From the NCBI GenBank assembly GCA_019115825.1, contig DXCV01000065.1:37340-101339 (forward strand): a stretch of 64,000 bases of DNA, in the 5' to 3' direction. The position numbers and the translations under genes are program-made. The notes beneath the pieces were generated by a model. The model was not told where the DNA came from. It did no database searches and was given only the letters and a program-made list of their open reading frames with translations. This DNA is from Candidatus Bacteroides pullicola. GTDB lineage: Bacteria; Bacteroidota; Bacteroidia; Bacteroidales; Bacteroidaceae. This document shows, one piece after another, positions 35,058 through 43,626 of the stretch (position 1 is its first letter; each line of letters starts with the position of its first letter).

Positions 35058-35172
35058 AATATGGCTGCCCCAAAGGCCCTAAATTCGCCCCCTGATGGAC
35101 GAAAAAAGACTAACAAACGTACAAGATATGAAAGTTTGTTGTAACTTTACGCGCAAACTAACACGTATAACA

Positions 35173-36681
35173 ATGAAAAGAGTTACCAGATTATTGATTA
35201 TTATAGCTTTATGCTATTTATCCCTGCCTGTTGCCGCACAAGGCAAGGGCGACGACTTACAGAAACAAGCCATGGAAAGCCTGGAAAAGAAAGAGTATAT
35301 CCGCGCACGCTATATGTTCCTGCAAGCCTATAATGCGTATATCGGCGCGGCACAGTATGAACAGGCGGTGGCGTGCGGCGTGCAGGCCAGCGCCTTGTAC
35401 CACAGGGAGAACTATTACAACGAAGCCTTCGAACTGCTGTACAGCGTGGAGCAGAACCTGATAGACGGTGAGCAGAAAACGGGACGCCAGATGCCCGCCT
35501 TGCGCTACCCCATCACACGCGAACGCCTGCAAATGTACATCAAGCTGCGCAAATCGGCCAGCGCCAAAGACCAACTGGCCAAATTGAAGGGATGGGCTGA
35601 GGCTGCGAAGGTAGACTCGCTGGCCACCGACCTGCTGTACACCCAGGCCAACTATTATTATACTTTCGGCCAAACCCAACAGGGGGATGCCGCGTTCAAT
35701 GCCCTGGTGCAACGCTATGCCGAACAAAAGGACTACGACAAAGCGCGCGCCTGCTACAAAGAGATGATTGCCATGGGCCGCCGCTCGGGCAGCGTCCCAC
35801 TCGTGACCCGTGCCTATGACAAATATATGGCTTGGAATGATTCCATCCGCGCCATCGAAGCCCAAGAAAAGTATGATGAGCTGAAGGCACAATACGACAC
35901 CAGCCTGCAGACCATCGAAGAGAAAGACGATTCGCTGGCCGCCCGCCAATACACCATCATCGGCCTGTGCGTGCTGGCCCTCATCCTGGCTGCCGCACTG
36001 GTGCTGGGCGCCGTCGTATTGCTGCGCTTCGTCATGCAGACGCGCAAACAGAAGAAGGTCATCGAGACGGTCAAGGAGCACAATGCCTTGAAGACACAAT
36101 TCATCCGCAACATATCCGCCCAGATGAAGCCCACGCTGGACACGCTGGACGCCAAGCAACCGGGCGTACAAGCCTTGCTGGCCTTCTCGGACCACATTGA
36201 GGAGCTCTCCGCCCTGGAGGACACGCTGACCGAGCCTTACGAGATGGAGGAAACCAACGTCTTCACCTTCTGCGAAGGCGTGATGGACCAAGTGCGAGAC
36301 AAAGTGCGGGACAATGTTTCGCTGAACGTGAATGCCCCCAAGCTGACGGTGAAAATCAACAAGGAGCACGTGGCACGCATCCTGCTGCACCTCCTGCAAA
36401 ACGCCGCCGAGCATACGCCCGCAGAAGGCAAAATCTGGCTGGACTTCAAGAAACGCGGCGCACACACCCACCAGTTCATCGTCACCGATACAGGCTGCGG
36501 CATCCCGGAGGAACAACGCGCCAGCCTGTTCAAGCCCTTCAGCGAACTGAAAGACCTGACCCAAGGCGACGGCCTCGGCCTGCCCATCTGCTCGCTGGAA
36601 GCCACCAAGATGAACGGCAGCCTGTCACTGGACACGGACTACGTCAAGGGGGCGCGGTTTGTGCTGGAGTTGCACGGATAA
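35173..36681 (+). CDS. Histidine-kinase-like membrane protein without the phospho-acceptor His
   Basis: A 502-aa protein. The start MKRVTRLLIIIAL gives a proper signal peptide; an upstream frame to 35095 runs into the repeat and is rejected. A periplasmic TPR-like helical region (about 25-250) and a coiled coil precede one membrane helix (IIGLCVLALILAAALVLGAVV, from about 266). The cytoplasmic part should contain an H-box, but FIRNISAQMKPTL has Ala316 where the His of SHExRTPL belongs. The ATP-binding domain looks intact: LLQNAAEHTP (N box), DTGCGIPEEQ (G1), LFKPFS (F) and GDGLGLPIC (G2). It may be a pseudokinase, a phosphatase or a protein that signals without autophosphorylation. Confidence 0.85.
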   Translation: MKRVTRLLIIIALCYLSLPVAAQGKGDDLQKQAMESLEKKEYIRARYMFLQAYNAYIGAAQYEQAVACGVQASALYHRENYYNEAFELLYSVEQNLIDGEQKTGRQMPALRYPITRERLQMYIKLRKSASAKDQLAKLKGWAEAAKVDSLATDLLYTQANYYYTFGQTQQGDAAFNALVQRYAEQKDYDKARACYKEMIAMGRRSGSVPLVTRAYDKYMAWNDSIRAIEAQEKYDELKAQYDTSLQTIEEKDDSLAARQYTIIGLCVLALILAAALVLGAVVLLRFVMQTRKQKKVIETVKEHNALKTQFIRNISAQMKPTLDTLDAKQPGVQALLAFSDHIEELSALEDTLTEPYEMEETNVFTFCEGVMDQVRDKVRDNVSLNVNAPKLTVKINKEHVARILLHLLQNAAEHTPAEGKIWLDFKKRGAHTHQFIVTDTGCGIPEEQRASLFKPFSELKDLTQGDGLGLPICSLEATKMNGSLSLDTDYVKGARFVLELHG

Positions 36682-36734
36682 AGGTTACGCAAGACCTTGA
36701 AAGGGAGACTACAATAACCTAAATAACAACAACA

Positions 36735-38618
36735 ATGAACATCAGACATTACCTCGGGGCACTCTTGCTGCCCCTGGCCTTCGCGGCCTGCCAAAGCGGT
36801 CCCCGCACGGTGGAGAACCCGCTGGTGGAGACCTCCAACACCATGACTCTTGACATCGTCAAGGTGGAACTGACGGACACGGCCACCGTGCTCCAAGTGG
36901 ATGCCTACTTCCAGCCGAGGTACTGGATACGCATCGACTCCAAGACTTATCTCCAAGCCGACGGCCAAAAGTACGCCCTGACCGCCGCCCAAGGCATCAC
37001 GCCCGACTCCCTGTTCTGGATGCCCGACTCCGGCGAAGCTTCCTTCCAACTGACCTTCCAACCACTGCCTTTCGGCACCAAGAAGTTCGACTTCATCGAG
37101 TCCGACTGCGACGACTGCTTCAAGCTGTATGGCATCGATCTCACAGGCAAGGCCACGTATGACACGCCCGAAGGCATCCCCGCCGAAGCCTTGGCCATGG
37201 ACGGCAACGCCTCCGTGCCCGAACCTGTTTTCAAGAGCGGGGAAACTACGGTGAACGTGCATCTGCTGCACTACCGTCCGGAACTGGTGAAGGAACTGAA
37301 CCTGTATGTCAATACCCTGTGGGGCAGCCAGGAGGAGAACACGGCCACCATTGAGCCCGAAACGGGCACGGCCACCTTCAAGTTCCAACAGTACGGACCG
37401 GCGCAGGGCCTGATGGTTATGGGAAGACTGGGCGGCTCCACCCTGTGGCTGGCTCCCGGCGAGCACGTGGAACTGTACTACGACATGCGGGCCATGGGCC
37501 AACAGATTGTGGCGCGGCGCGGAAATGACGCTCCGTCTGCTTTCCGCCCGCTCTACGCCACCGGCACCTACGCCAACCTGAACAGCCTGTGGAACAGCGG
37601 ACAAATCAAACGCCTGCGCTCCATGAACTTATACAACGGCGAATTTGCCGACTACAAGATGAGTGCGGAAGACTATGTGGCCCACGTCACCGACACCTAC
37701 AAGGCTCTCTCGGACAGCATCGCCGCCGACACCCTTCCGCCGATGTTCAAGGAAATCCTGCAACTCGGCCTGAAGGAAGAGGCCGTGAACGCCATGATGC
37801 AAGGCGATTACTTCCGGGAACACAACTACCGATCCTCGCACAACGACTGGGACTTCAAGACACCCGTCAAAGGCATCGACAAACTGAAACCGGAGCAACA
37901 GGCGGCGGTGGCCCAACTCTTCAACATCAACGACCCCATGCTGCTGATGGGCTGGCAAGCCAGTGATTACATCGGTGCCGTGGCTTACGCGGGCAACGCC
38001 TGGCTGAAGGCCACCGGCATCAGTGAAGGTTTCATCCCCTCCCTCCGTAAGTTTGTCTCCTTGGCACGCAAAGCACAGGCTGCCGAACTGACCGATGCCG
38101 ACCTGCAAGCATTCACACCGGAAGAGTCGTTCTATGCCGAAGCACTGAAATCCATGCAGCAAGCCGCCTTGGACAAGCTGAAAGCCGCCGAAGGCAAGGC
38201 CGTCATCGAGCAGACGCCGGACGTGCCCGTGGCAAAATTGTTCGATGCCATCGTTGCTCCCTACAAGGGCAAGGTGGTGTTCGTGGACTTCTGGAACACG
38301 TGGTGCGGCCCCTGCCGTGCCTCCATCAAGGCCACCGAGCCGCTGAAATCCACGGAACTGAAACACGACGACCTGGTGTGGATCTACATTGCCAACGAAT
38401 CTTCGCCCATCGTGCAGTACAAGACGATGATTCCCGACATCCAGGGCAAGCACTACCGCTTGAACAGCAAGCAGTGGGCCTACCTCTGCGACCAGTTCAA
38501 GATTGACGGCATCCCCTCCTACGTCGTGGTGGACAAGGACGGCACCTACAAGCTGCGCAACGACCTGCGCGACCACAGCAAGCTGGTACCGACGCTGAAG
38601 GAGAAGCTGGCTGAATAA
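36735..38618 (+). CDS. TlpA-family thiol-disulfide oxidoreductase lipoprotein
   Basis: A 627-aa predicted lipoprotein (lipobox AFAAC, Cys about 19). A long N-terminal part of unknown fold (about 20-470, beta-rich then helical) precedes a C-terminal thioredoxin domain with VFVDFWNTWCGPCRASIK; the redox cysteines are Cys524 and Cys527. GIPSYVVVDKDG supplies the cis-Pro loop. In contrast with the cysteine-less relative at 3662, this one should be redox active in the periplasm. It lies 53 bases after the kinase-like gene, so the two may share a transcript. Confidence 0.88.
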   Translation: MNIRHYLGALLLPLAFAACQSGPRTVENPLVETSNTMTLDIVKVELTDTATVLQVDAYFQPRYWIRIDSKTYLQADGQKYALTAAQGITPDSLFWMPDSGEASFQLTFQPLPFGTKKFDFIESDCDDCFKLYGIDLTGKATYDTPEGIPAEALAMDGNASVPEPVFKSGETTVNVHLLHYRPELVKELNLYVNTLWGSQEENTATIEPETGTATFKFQQYGPAQGLMVMGRLGGSTLWLAPGEHVELYYDMRAMGQQIVARRGNDAPSAFRPLYATGTYANLNSLWNSGQIKRLRSMNLYNGEFADYKMSAEDYVAHVTDTYKALSDSIAADTLPPMFKEILQLGLKEEAVNAMMQGDYFREHNYRSSHNDWDFKTPVKGIDKLKPEQQAAVAQLFNINDPMLLMGWQASDYIGAVAYAGNAWLKATGISEGFIPSLRKFVSLARKAQAAELTDADLQAFTPEESFYAEALKSMQQAALDKLKAAEGKAVIEQTPDVPVAKLFDAIVAPYKGKVVFVDFWNTWCGPCRASIKATEPLKSTELKHDDLVWIYIANESSPIVQYKTMIPDIQGKHYRLNSKQWAYLCDQFKIDGIPSYVVVDKDGTYKLRNDLRDHSKLVPTLKEKLAE

Positions 38619-38632
38619 ACCGCATCCTTCTA

Positions 38633-38668
38633 AAAAAACAGGCGCGGAAATCCGCGCCTGAATCATTT
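38633..38668. terminator. Bidirectional terminator between TlpA-like gene and pepP
   Basis: CAGGCGCGGA-AA-TCCGCGCCTG (38639-38660) flanked by A7 on the left and a T-rich run on the right; works for both converging genes. Confidence 0.85.
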
Positions 38669-38688
38669 TGTTTTCCCCAAGAACCGCC

Positions 38689-40062
38689 TCAACGCAGGGC
38701 CTCCACCTCGTCCGGCGTCAGCGGAATCTTCTTGCCCAGACGGCGGGCACCGGTCTCGGTGATGAGGTAGTCCTCCTCGTTGCGGATGCCGCCGAAGTGG
38801 CGATATTCTTCCACCTTATCATAATTGATGAAGTCCGTGAACTTGCCCTGACCGCGCCACAGGTCGATGAGCTCGGGGATGAAGTAAATGCCCGGCTCTA
38901 CGGTGTGAACAAAGCCCGGCTCCAAGGGGATGGCCAGTCGCTGGCTCTTGCGGCCGAACTGCGTGCTCTTGGGTTGGCCGTCATAGCCCACCCAGACTTC
39001 GCCCAGGTTCTCCATGTCGTGCACGTCGAGACCCATCATGTGGCCCAGACCGTGAGGATAGAACAGGGCGTGAGCACCCTCGCGCACGGCATCTTCGGCA
39101 TTGCCCTTCATCAGGCCCAGTTCCTTCAAGCCTTCCACCATGACACGGGCGGAAAGGTCGTAGACATCCATGTAAGGAATGCCGGGACGCAGTGCCTTGA
39201 CACTCTCCAAGTGCATGGCGTTCTGGATTTCGTAGACAGCACGTTGGCGCGGCGTGAAGGTCTTGCTCACAGGGATAGTGGACGACATGTCACCGCAGTA
39301 GCCCGAAGGCAGTTCGGCACCCGCGTCTATCAGGAACAACTGGCCATCCTCGATGCGGTTGCCGTGATAGTGGTTGTGCAGGGTCTGTCCGTTGATGGTG
39401 GCGATGGTGGCGAAAGACAGTTCACAGTTGTGACTTTCGGCCACGTGGTTCATCTCAGCCACTACCTCATACTCGTACATGCCCGGACGGATAAAGCGGG
39501 TGGCGGCAATGTGCATGTCGGCAGTGATGTCGCAGGCGCGTTCTATCTCGGCTATTTCCTCGGCCGTCTTATGATTGCGCTGTTTCACCACGGCGCGGAT
39601 GAAAGGCACGGAGCCTTCCTGGTGGGCAGGCGGCAGGCCCAGCCAGTCCATCAGTTTCAGCTTGTGCTCGGGACGATAGGGCGGCAAGTAGTGGATGGCG
39701 CGGCCCTGCTGGATGGCTTGGTGCAGATAGGCCATCAGTTGGTCGGAAGGACGTGTCTCGATAATGCCCACGGCAGCGGCCTTCTCGTGCAAGGTGGGCT
39801 GGGTACCCATCCAGACGATGTAGTCGATGGAGAGTTCATCGCCGAAGATGATTTCACGGTCCTCGTCAATGTCAATCACAGCATTCAGCCCGGCAAAGTT
39901 CAGGCCGAAATAATAAAGGAAAGAGGAGTCCTGGCGGTAGCGGAAGGCGTTGTCCTCGTAATTCAGTCCTTGTTCGTCATTGCCCAGAAAAAGCAATACT
40001 CCTGAGCCGACGGTTTTCTTCAGCGCGGCGCGGCGCTGCACGTAAGTTTCTTTAGCAAACAT
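38689..40062 (-). CDS. pepP: Aminopeptidase P family (Xaa-Pro aminopeptidase)
   Basis: A 457-aa cytosolic metallopeptidase that removes an N-terminal residue before proline. The C-terminal pita-bread domain shows the metal ligands: the two Asp in LIDAGAELPSGYCGDMSSTI, His in HGLGHMMGLDVHD, Glu in VEPGIYF and Glu in YLITETGARR. The N-terminal creatinase-like domain covers about 1-175. It is monocistronic with a TATCTTTG element at 40085-40092. Confidence 0.94.
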   Translation of the reverse strand: MFAKETYVQRRAALKKTVGSGVLLFLGNDEQGLNYEDNAFRYRQDSSFLYYFGLNFAGLNAVIDIDEDREIIFGDELSIDYIVWMGTQPTLHEKAAAVGIIETRPSDQLMAYLHQAIQQGRAIHYLPPYRPEHKLKLMDWLGLPPAHQEGSVPFIRAVVKQRNHKTAEEIAEIERACDITADMHIAATRFIRPGMYEYEVVAEMNHVAESHNCELSFATIATINGQTLHNHYHGNRIEDGQLFLIDAGAELPSGYCGDMSSTIPVSKTFTPRQRAVYEIQNAMHLESVKALRPGIPYMDVYDLSARVMVEGLKELGLMKGNAEDAVREGAHALFYPHGLGHMMGLDVHDMENLGEVWVGYDGQPKSTQFGRKSQRLAIPLEPGFVHTVEPGIYFIPELIDLWRGQGKFTDFINYDKVEEYRHFGGIRNEEDYLITETGARRLGKKIPLTPDEVEALR

Positions 40063-40084
40063 AGTCTGTTACATTTATTTCCCC

Positions 40085-40092
40085 CAAAGATA
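40085..40092 (-). promoter_or_regulatory. -7 element of the aminopeptidase P gene
   Basis: Minus-strand TATCTTTG, 22 bases before the ATG. Confidence 0.55.
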
Positions 40093-40164
40093 CGGAGAAA
40101 AAACAAAAAGCCGTGCATGGAAGGAGCAAAAATCGTCCTTTGCTTGAAATATCGCCCCGCAATG

Positions 40165-40195
40165 TTTCGCTTTCGCAAACTATTCACTACATTTG
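40165..40195 (+). promoter_or_regulatory. rpoN promoter
   Basis: TTTC (40165-40168), 19 bases, then TACATTTG (40188-40195), close to the TTTG/TAnnTTTG consensus. Initiation near 40202 selects the ATG at 40225 over the in-frame ATG at 40117. Confidence 0.65.
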
Positions 40196-40224
40196 TGCCC
40201 GTAACAAAATTCGGAGATTCATCA

Positions 40225-41715
40225 ATGGCACAAACTTCCCGACAAGTACAGACGCAGGCACAACAACAGGTGCAGACCCTCTCGCCCCAGCAAATACAGG
40301 TGGTCCGCCTGCTGGAGTTGCCCGCCGTGGAGCTGGAAGACCGCGTGCGCGCCGAGTTGCTGGAAAATCCCGCCCTCGAAGAAGGCAGGGAAGAATCGTC
40401 AGCCGACGATTATGCCGACACGCCTGACACGGACAAGGAAAGCCCGGAGGATGGCGGCGACACCGACTACGACTCGCTGAGCGACTACCTGACGGAAGAC
40501 GACATACCCGACTACAAACTGCAAGAAAACAACCGCAGCCGCGACGACCGTGCCGAGGAAATCCCTTTCTCCGACGCTACCTCTTTCTATGAGACTCTGA
40601 AGGAACAGTTAGGCGAACAGCCCCTGTCACCTCACCAACGCGAGCTGGCCGAATATCTTATTGGCTCGCTGGATGACGACGGCCTCCTGCGTAAATCCTT
40701 GGACAGCATCAGCGACGAACTGGCCATCTATGCCGGCATTGAAGCTACTCCCCAGGAATTGGAAGAGGTGCTGAAGGTCATCCAAGACTTCGACCCGCCC
40801 GGCTTGGGAGCACGCAGCCTGCAAGAATGCCTCCTCATCCAGATACGCCGCAAACAGGAGCAACGCGCCCAACCCGACCCGCTACTGAAGGTGGAGGAGA
40901 ACATCTTGGTCGGCTGTTATGACGAATTCACCCGCAAGCACTGGGACAAGATACAGCAGAAGCTGGACATCGACAAGGACACGGCCGACCGCGCCATCCG
41001 CGAGATCTGCCGCCTCAACCCGCGCCCCGGCGCCTCGCTGGGCGAAGCCATAGGCAAGAACATGCAACAGATTGTGCCCGACTTCATCGTCGAGACGGCG
41101 GACGACGGCACCATCACCTTGAGCCTCAACAACCGCAACGTGCCCGAATTGCGCATCAGCCGCGACTTCAGCACCTTGCTGGAAGAGCATACCAAGAACA
41201 AAGCCAACCAAAGCAAGGAATCGCGCGAGGCACTGATGTTCCTCAAGCAGAAGATGGACGCCGCCCAAGGCTTCATCGACGCCGTGAAGCAACGGCAAAA
41301 CACGCTGATGAAGACCATGCAAGCCATCATCGACCTGCAACGCCCCTTCTTCCAGGAAGGCGACGAGTCCCTGTTGCGCCCCATGATATTGAAGGACGTG
41401 GCCGAACGCGCCGGGCTGGACATCTCCACCGTGTCGCGTGTCAGCAACAGCAAGTATGTGCAGACCAACTTCGGCATCTACCCGCTGAAATTCTTCTTCA
41501 GCGACGGCTACGTCACCGAGGACGGTGAAGAAATGTCCGTGCGCGAAATCCGCAAGATACTGAAGGAGTGCATCGACAGCGAGGACAAGGGCAAACCCTA
41601 CACCGATGACGAATTGTGCGAACTGCTGAAGCAGAAAGGCTATCCCATAGCCCGCCGCACCGTGGCCAAATATCGCCAACAGATGAACATCCCCGTAGCC
41701 CGCCTGCGGAGATAA
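40225..41715 (+). CDS. rpoN: RNA polymerase sigma-54 factor
   Basis: A 496-aa alternative sigma factor that needs AAA+ enhancer-binding proteins for open-complex formation. Region I is the Gln/Leu-rich start (QTLSPQQIQVVRLLELPAVE, residues 18-37), followed by an acidic region II. The core-binding and DNA-binding parts include LRPMILKDVAERAGLDISTV, and the RpoN box ARRTVAKYR is near residue 478. Its start is set by the promoter above. No enhancer-binding protein is in the window. Confidence 0.95.
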   Translation: MAQTSRQVQTQAQQQVQTLSPQQIQVVRLLELPAVELEDRVRAELLENPALEEGREESSADDYADTPDTDKESPEDGGDTDYDSLSDYLTEDDIPDYKLQENNRSRDDRAEEIPFSDATSFYETLKEQLGEQPLSPHQRELAEYLIGSLDDDGLLRKSLDSISDELAIYAGIEATPQELEEVLKVIQDFDPPGLGARSLQECLLIQIRRKQEQRAQPDPLLKVEENILVGCYDEFTRKHWDKIQQKLDIDKDTADRAIREICRLNPRPGASLGEAIGKNMQQIVPDFIVETADDGTITLSLNNRNVPELRISRDFSTLLEEHTKNKANQSKESREALMFLKQKMDAAQGFIDAVKQRQNTLMKTMQAIIDLQRPFFQEGDESLLRPMILKDVAERAGLDISTVSRVSNSKYVQTNFGIYPLKFFFSDGYVTEDGEEMSVREIRKILKECIDSEDKGKPYTDDELCELLKQKGYPIARRTVAKYRQQMNIPVARLRR

Positions 41716-41738
41716 CCCCGAAAGGAAACTGAATAATT

Positions 41739-42407
41739 ATGGATACAAGGGAAGAAAAAGGACTGATGCGAGTGTCACGGGTGGTATCGGCGGTGTTCAC
41801 GCCGTTCTCCATCCCGTTCTTGGCCTACTTGGTGTTGTTTTTCCTCACCTACCTGCGCATGATGCCGTTGACTTACAAGGTCATCGTGCTGGCCGTGGTC
41901 TATTGCTTCACCATCTTCCTGCCCACGCTGACCATTTTCCTCTTCCGCAAGATGAACGGCTTCAACCGCCGCGACCTGCTGGAGCGGAAACGGCGCTACG
42001 TGCCCTTCCTGCTGACCATAACGTCCTACGCCTTCGGGCTGGCGATGATGTACCGGATGCGCCTGCCGTGGTACATGATCAACATCCTGTGGGCGGCACT
42101 GGTCATCATGATTATCTGCGTGGTGCTCAACTTGAAGTGGAAACTCAGCGAGCACATGGCCGGAGCCGGGGCAGTGATAGGCGGCGTGGTGGTGTTCAGT
42201 TCGCTGTTCAACTATAACCCCGTGTGGTGGCTATGCTTCTTCATCCTCATTACCGGCCTGTTGGGCAGCGCGCGCATCATCCTGCGCCACCATACGCCGG
42301 GCGAGGTGCTGAGCGGATTCGCCGTAGGACTGGTTTGCTCGGTGCTCGTGCTGGATCCTTTCTACAGCGTCATGATACGAATGTTTATCAATTCCATAAC
42401 CCATTAA
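41739..42407 (+). CDS. PAP2-like membrane protein with degenerate phosphatase motifs
   Basis: A 222-aa protein with about six membrane helices. The late part has [15 protein letters not shown] and [18 protein letters not shown], which align with the PSGH and SRxxxxxHxxxD motifs of PAP2 lipid phosphatases. The first is not canonical, and the last carries Glu where Asp is usual. It could be a lipid phosphatase or a non-catalytic relative. It follows rpoN by 23 bases and precedes gcvH by 11 bases, probably in one transcript. Confidence 0.75.
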   Translation: MDTREEKGLMRVSRVVSAVFTPFSIPFLAYLVLFFLTYLRMMPLTYKVIVLAVVYCFTIFLPTLTIFLFRKMNGFNRRDLLERKRRYVPFLLTITSYAFGLAMMYRMRLPWYMINILWAALVIMIICVVLNLKWKLSEHMAGAGAVIGGVVVFSSLFNYNPVWWLCFFILITGLLGSARIILRHHTPGEVLSGFAVGLVCSVLVLDPFYSVMIRMFINSITH

Positions 42408-42418
42408 AAACAACCATT

Positions 42419-42799
42419 ATGAATTACCCTACTAACGTCAAGTACACCAAGGAACATGAGTGGATTCGCCTGGAAGGCGACATTGCCTATGTGGGCATCA
42501 CCGACTATGCACAGCAGCAGCTGGGCGACATCGTCTTCGTGGACATCCAGACGGAAGGCGAAACGCTGGAGGCCGGCGAGGCTTTCGGCACCATCGAAGT
42601 CGTAAAAACCATCTCCGACCTCTTTATGCCCGTCAGCGGCGAAGTATTGGAGCAAAACGCCACTCTGGCCGACCAGCCCGAGCTGGTGAACCAAGACCCC
42701 TACGGCGAAGGCTGGCTCATCAAGGTGAAACCCGCCGCCGATGCCGACTTCGACAGCCTGCTGGACGCTGAAGCGTACAAGGCGCTGATCAACGAGTAA
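42419..42799 (+). CDS. gcvH: Glycine cleavage system H protein
   Basis: The lipoyl carrier of the glycine cleavage complex, 126 aa. The lipoylated Lys is in [20 protein letters not shown] (about residue 64). The N-terminal [13 protein letters not shown] and C-terminal [11 protein letters not shown] are typical. The start MNYPTNVKY is chosen on homology; a longer frame overlaps the PAP2-like gene. No gcvP or gcvT in the window. Confidence 0.95.
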   Translation: MNYPTNVKYTKEHEWIRLEGDIAYVGITDYAQQQLGDIVFVDIQTEGETLEAGEAFGTIEVVKTISDLFMPVSGEVLEQNATLADQPELVNQDPYGEGWLIKVKPAADADFDSLLDAEAYKALINE

Positions 42800-42814
42800 C
42801 CAATAGGAATTTAG

Positions 42815-42915
42815 TTTAGGCGCAATTACGCGGATTCCACGGATTTATTATTCGCATAACCTATGAAATCCTGTGTGTTATATTACCCGTGAAATCCGCG
42901 TAATCCGCGCCTAAA
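42815..42915. repeat. Long imperfect inverted repeat (family C) between gcvH and purE
   Basis: Left arm 42815-42842 (TTTAGGCGC, then AATTACGCGGATT and CCACGG) pairs with right arm 42887-42915 (CCCGTGAAATCCGCGTAATC, then CGCGCCTAAA) apart from a short indel and a few mismatches. The loop is about 44 bases. It could act as a terminator or be a small non-autonomous repeat. The GGCGCGGATT word also occurs in two terminators of this window. Confidence 0.8.
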
Positions 42916-42951
42916 AACACACCAATAAATTATCATTTAACTCCGTACAAT

Positions 42952-43461
42952 ATGACTCCCCTAGTTAGCATCATCATGGGCAGCACCTCCGACCTGCCGG
43001 TCATGGAGAAAGCCGCCCAACTGCTGAACGACATGCACGTGCCCTTCGAGATGAACGCCCTCTCGGCCCACCGCACGCCCGAAGCTGTCGAACAGTTTGC
43101 CAAGAATGCCGCCGCACGCGGCATCCGTGTCATCATCGCCGCCGCCGGCATGGCCGCTGCCCTGCCCGGCGTGATTGCCGCCAACACCACCCTGCCCGTC
43201 ATCGGCGTGCCTGTCAAAGGCAGCGTGCTGGACGGCGTGGACGCCCTCTACTCCATCATCCAGATGCCTCCCGGCATCCCCGTGGCCACCGTTGCCATCA
43301 ACGGTGCCATGAACGCCGCCATCCTGGCCGTGCAGATTCTGGCCTTGAGCGACCCGCAACTGGCCGAAGCTTTCGCCGCCTACAAGGAAGGGCTGAAGAA
43401 GAAAATCACCAAGGCCAACGAGGAGCTTCGCGAGGTGAAATACGAGTATAAGACGAACTGA
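42952..43461 (+). CDS. purE: N5-carboxyaminoimidazole ribonucleotide mutase
   Basis: A class I PurE of 169 aa in de novo purine synthesis. Motifs are IIMGSTSDLPVM (phosphate loop), LSAHRTPEAV with the catalytic His, AAAGMAAALPGVIA, and PVIGVPVKG. It is separated from gcvH by the family C inverted repeat and followed by repeat B1, so it is probably its own unit. Confidence 0.96.
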   Translation: MTPLVSIIMGSTSDLPVMEKAAQLLNDMHVPFEMNALSAHRTPEAVEQFAKNAAARGIRVIIAAAGMAAALPGVIAANTTLPVIGVPVKGSVLDGVDALYSIIQMPPGIPVATVAINGAMNAAILAVQILALSDPQLAEAFAAYKEGLKKKITKANEELREVKYEYKTN

Positions 43462-43489
43462 TTTTACAGACAAATTCCCAAGCTATCCG

Positions 43490-43580
43490 CCCCGCATTTC
43501 CACCACTATATGTCCTATTCATGAGATAGGCGAAATAGTGGAGAGGAATTGGGGAGGAAGTGGAGGGGAATTGGGGAGAT
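43490..43580. repeat. Interspersed repeat family B, copy 1
   Basis: Core CATGAGATAGGCGAAATAGT (43520-43539) runs into GGAGAGGAATTGGGGAGGAA. Upstream CCACTAT and CCTAT pair with ATAGTGG and ATAGG to give a nested hairpin with TCATGAG at its tip. Near-identical cores occur at 51230-51305 (inverted) and 62254-62348. Confidence 0.85.
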
Positions 43581-43626
43581 AGCCCCAAAAAGCAGAGTCC
43601 CCAGCATATCTTAGAAACACTCACAG

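Larger units (their letters stand above)
34836..35172. other. Divergent intergenic region, about 340 bp
   Basis: Holds the sppA -7 element (34875-34882), then repeat family A copy 3 (34980-35057), then an AT-rich leader of the histidine-kinase-like gene with a weak -7-like TAACTTTA near 35141. Reading frames running through the repeat are not supported as genes. Confidence 0.75.

Noticed and set aside
40117..40224. Upstream start for rpoN
   Set aside because: It spans the rpoN promoter; sigma-54 region I begins after the ATG at 40225.
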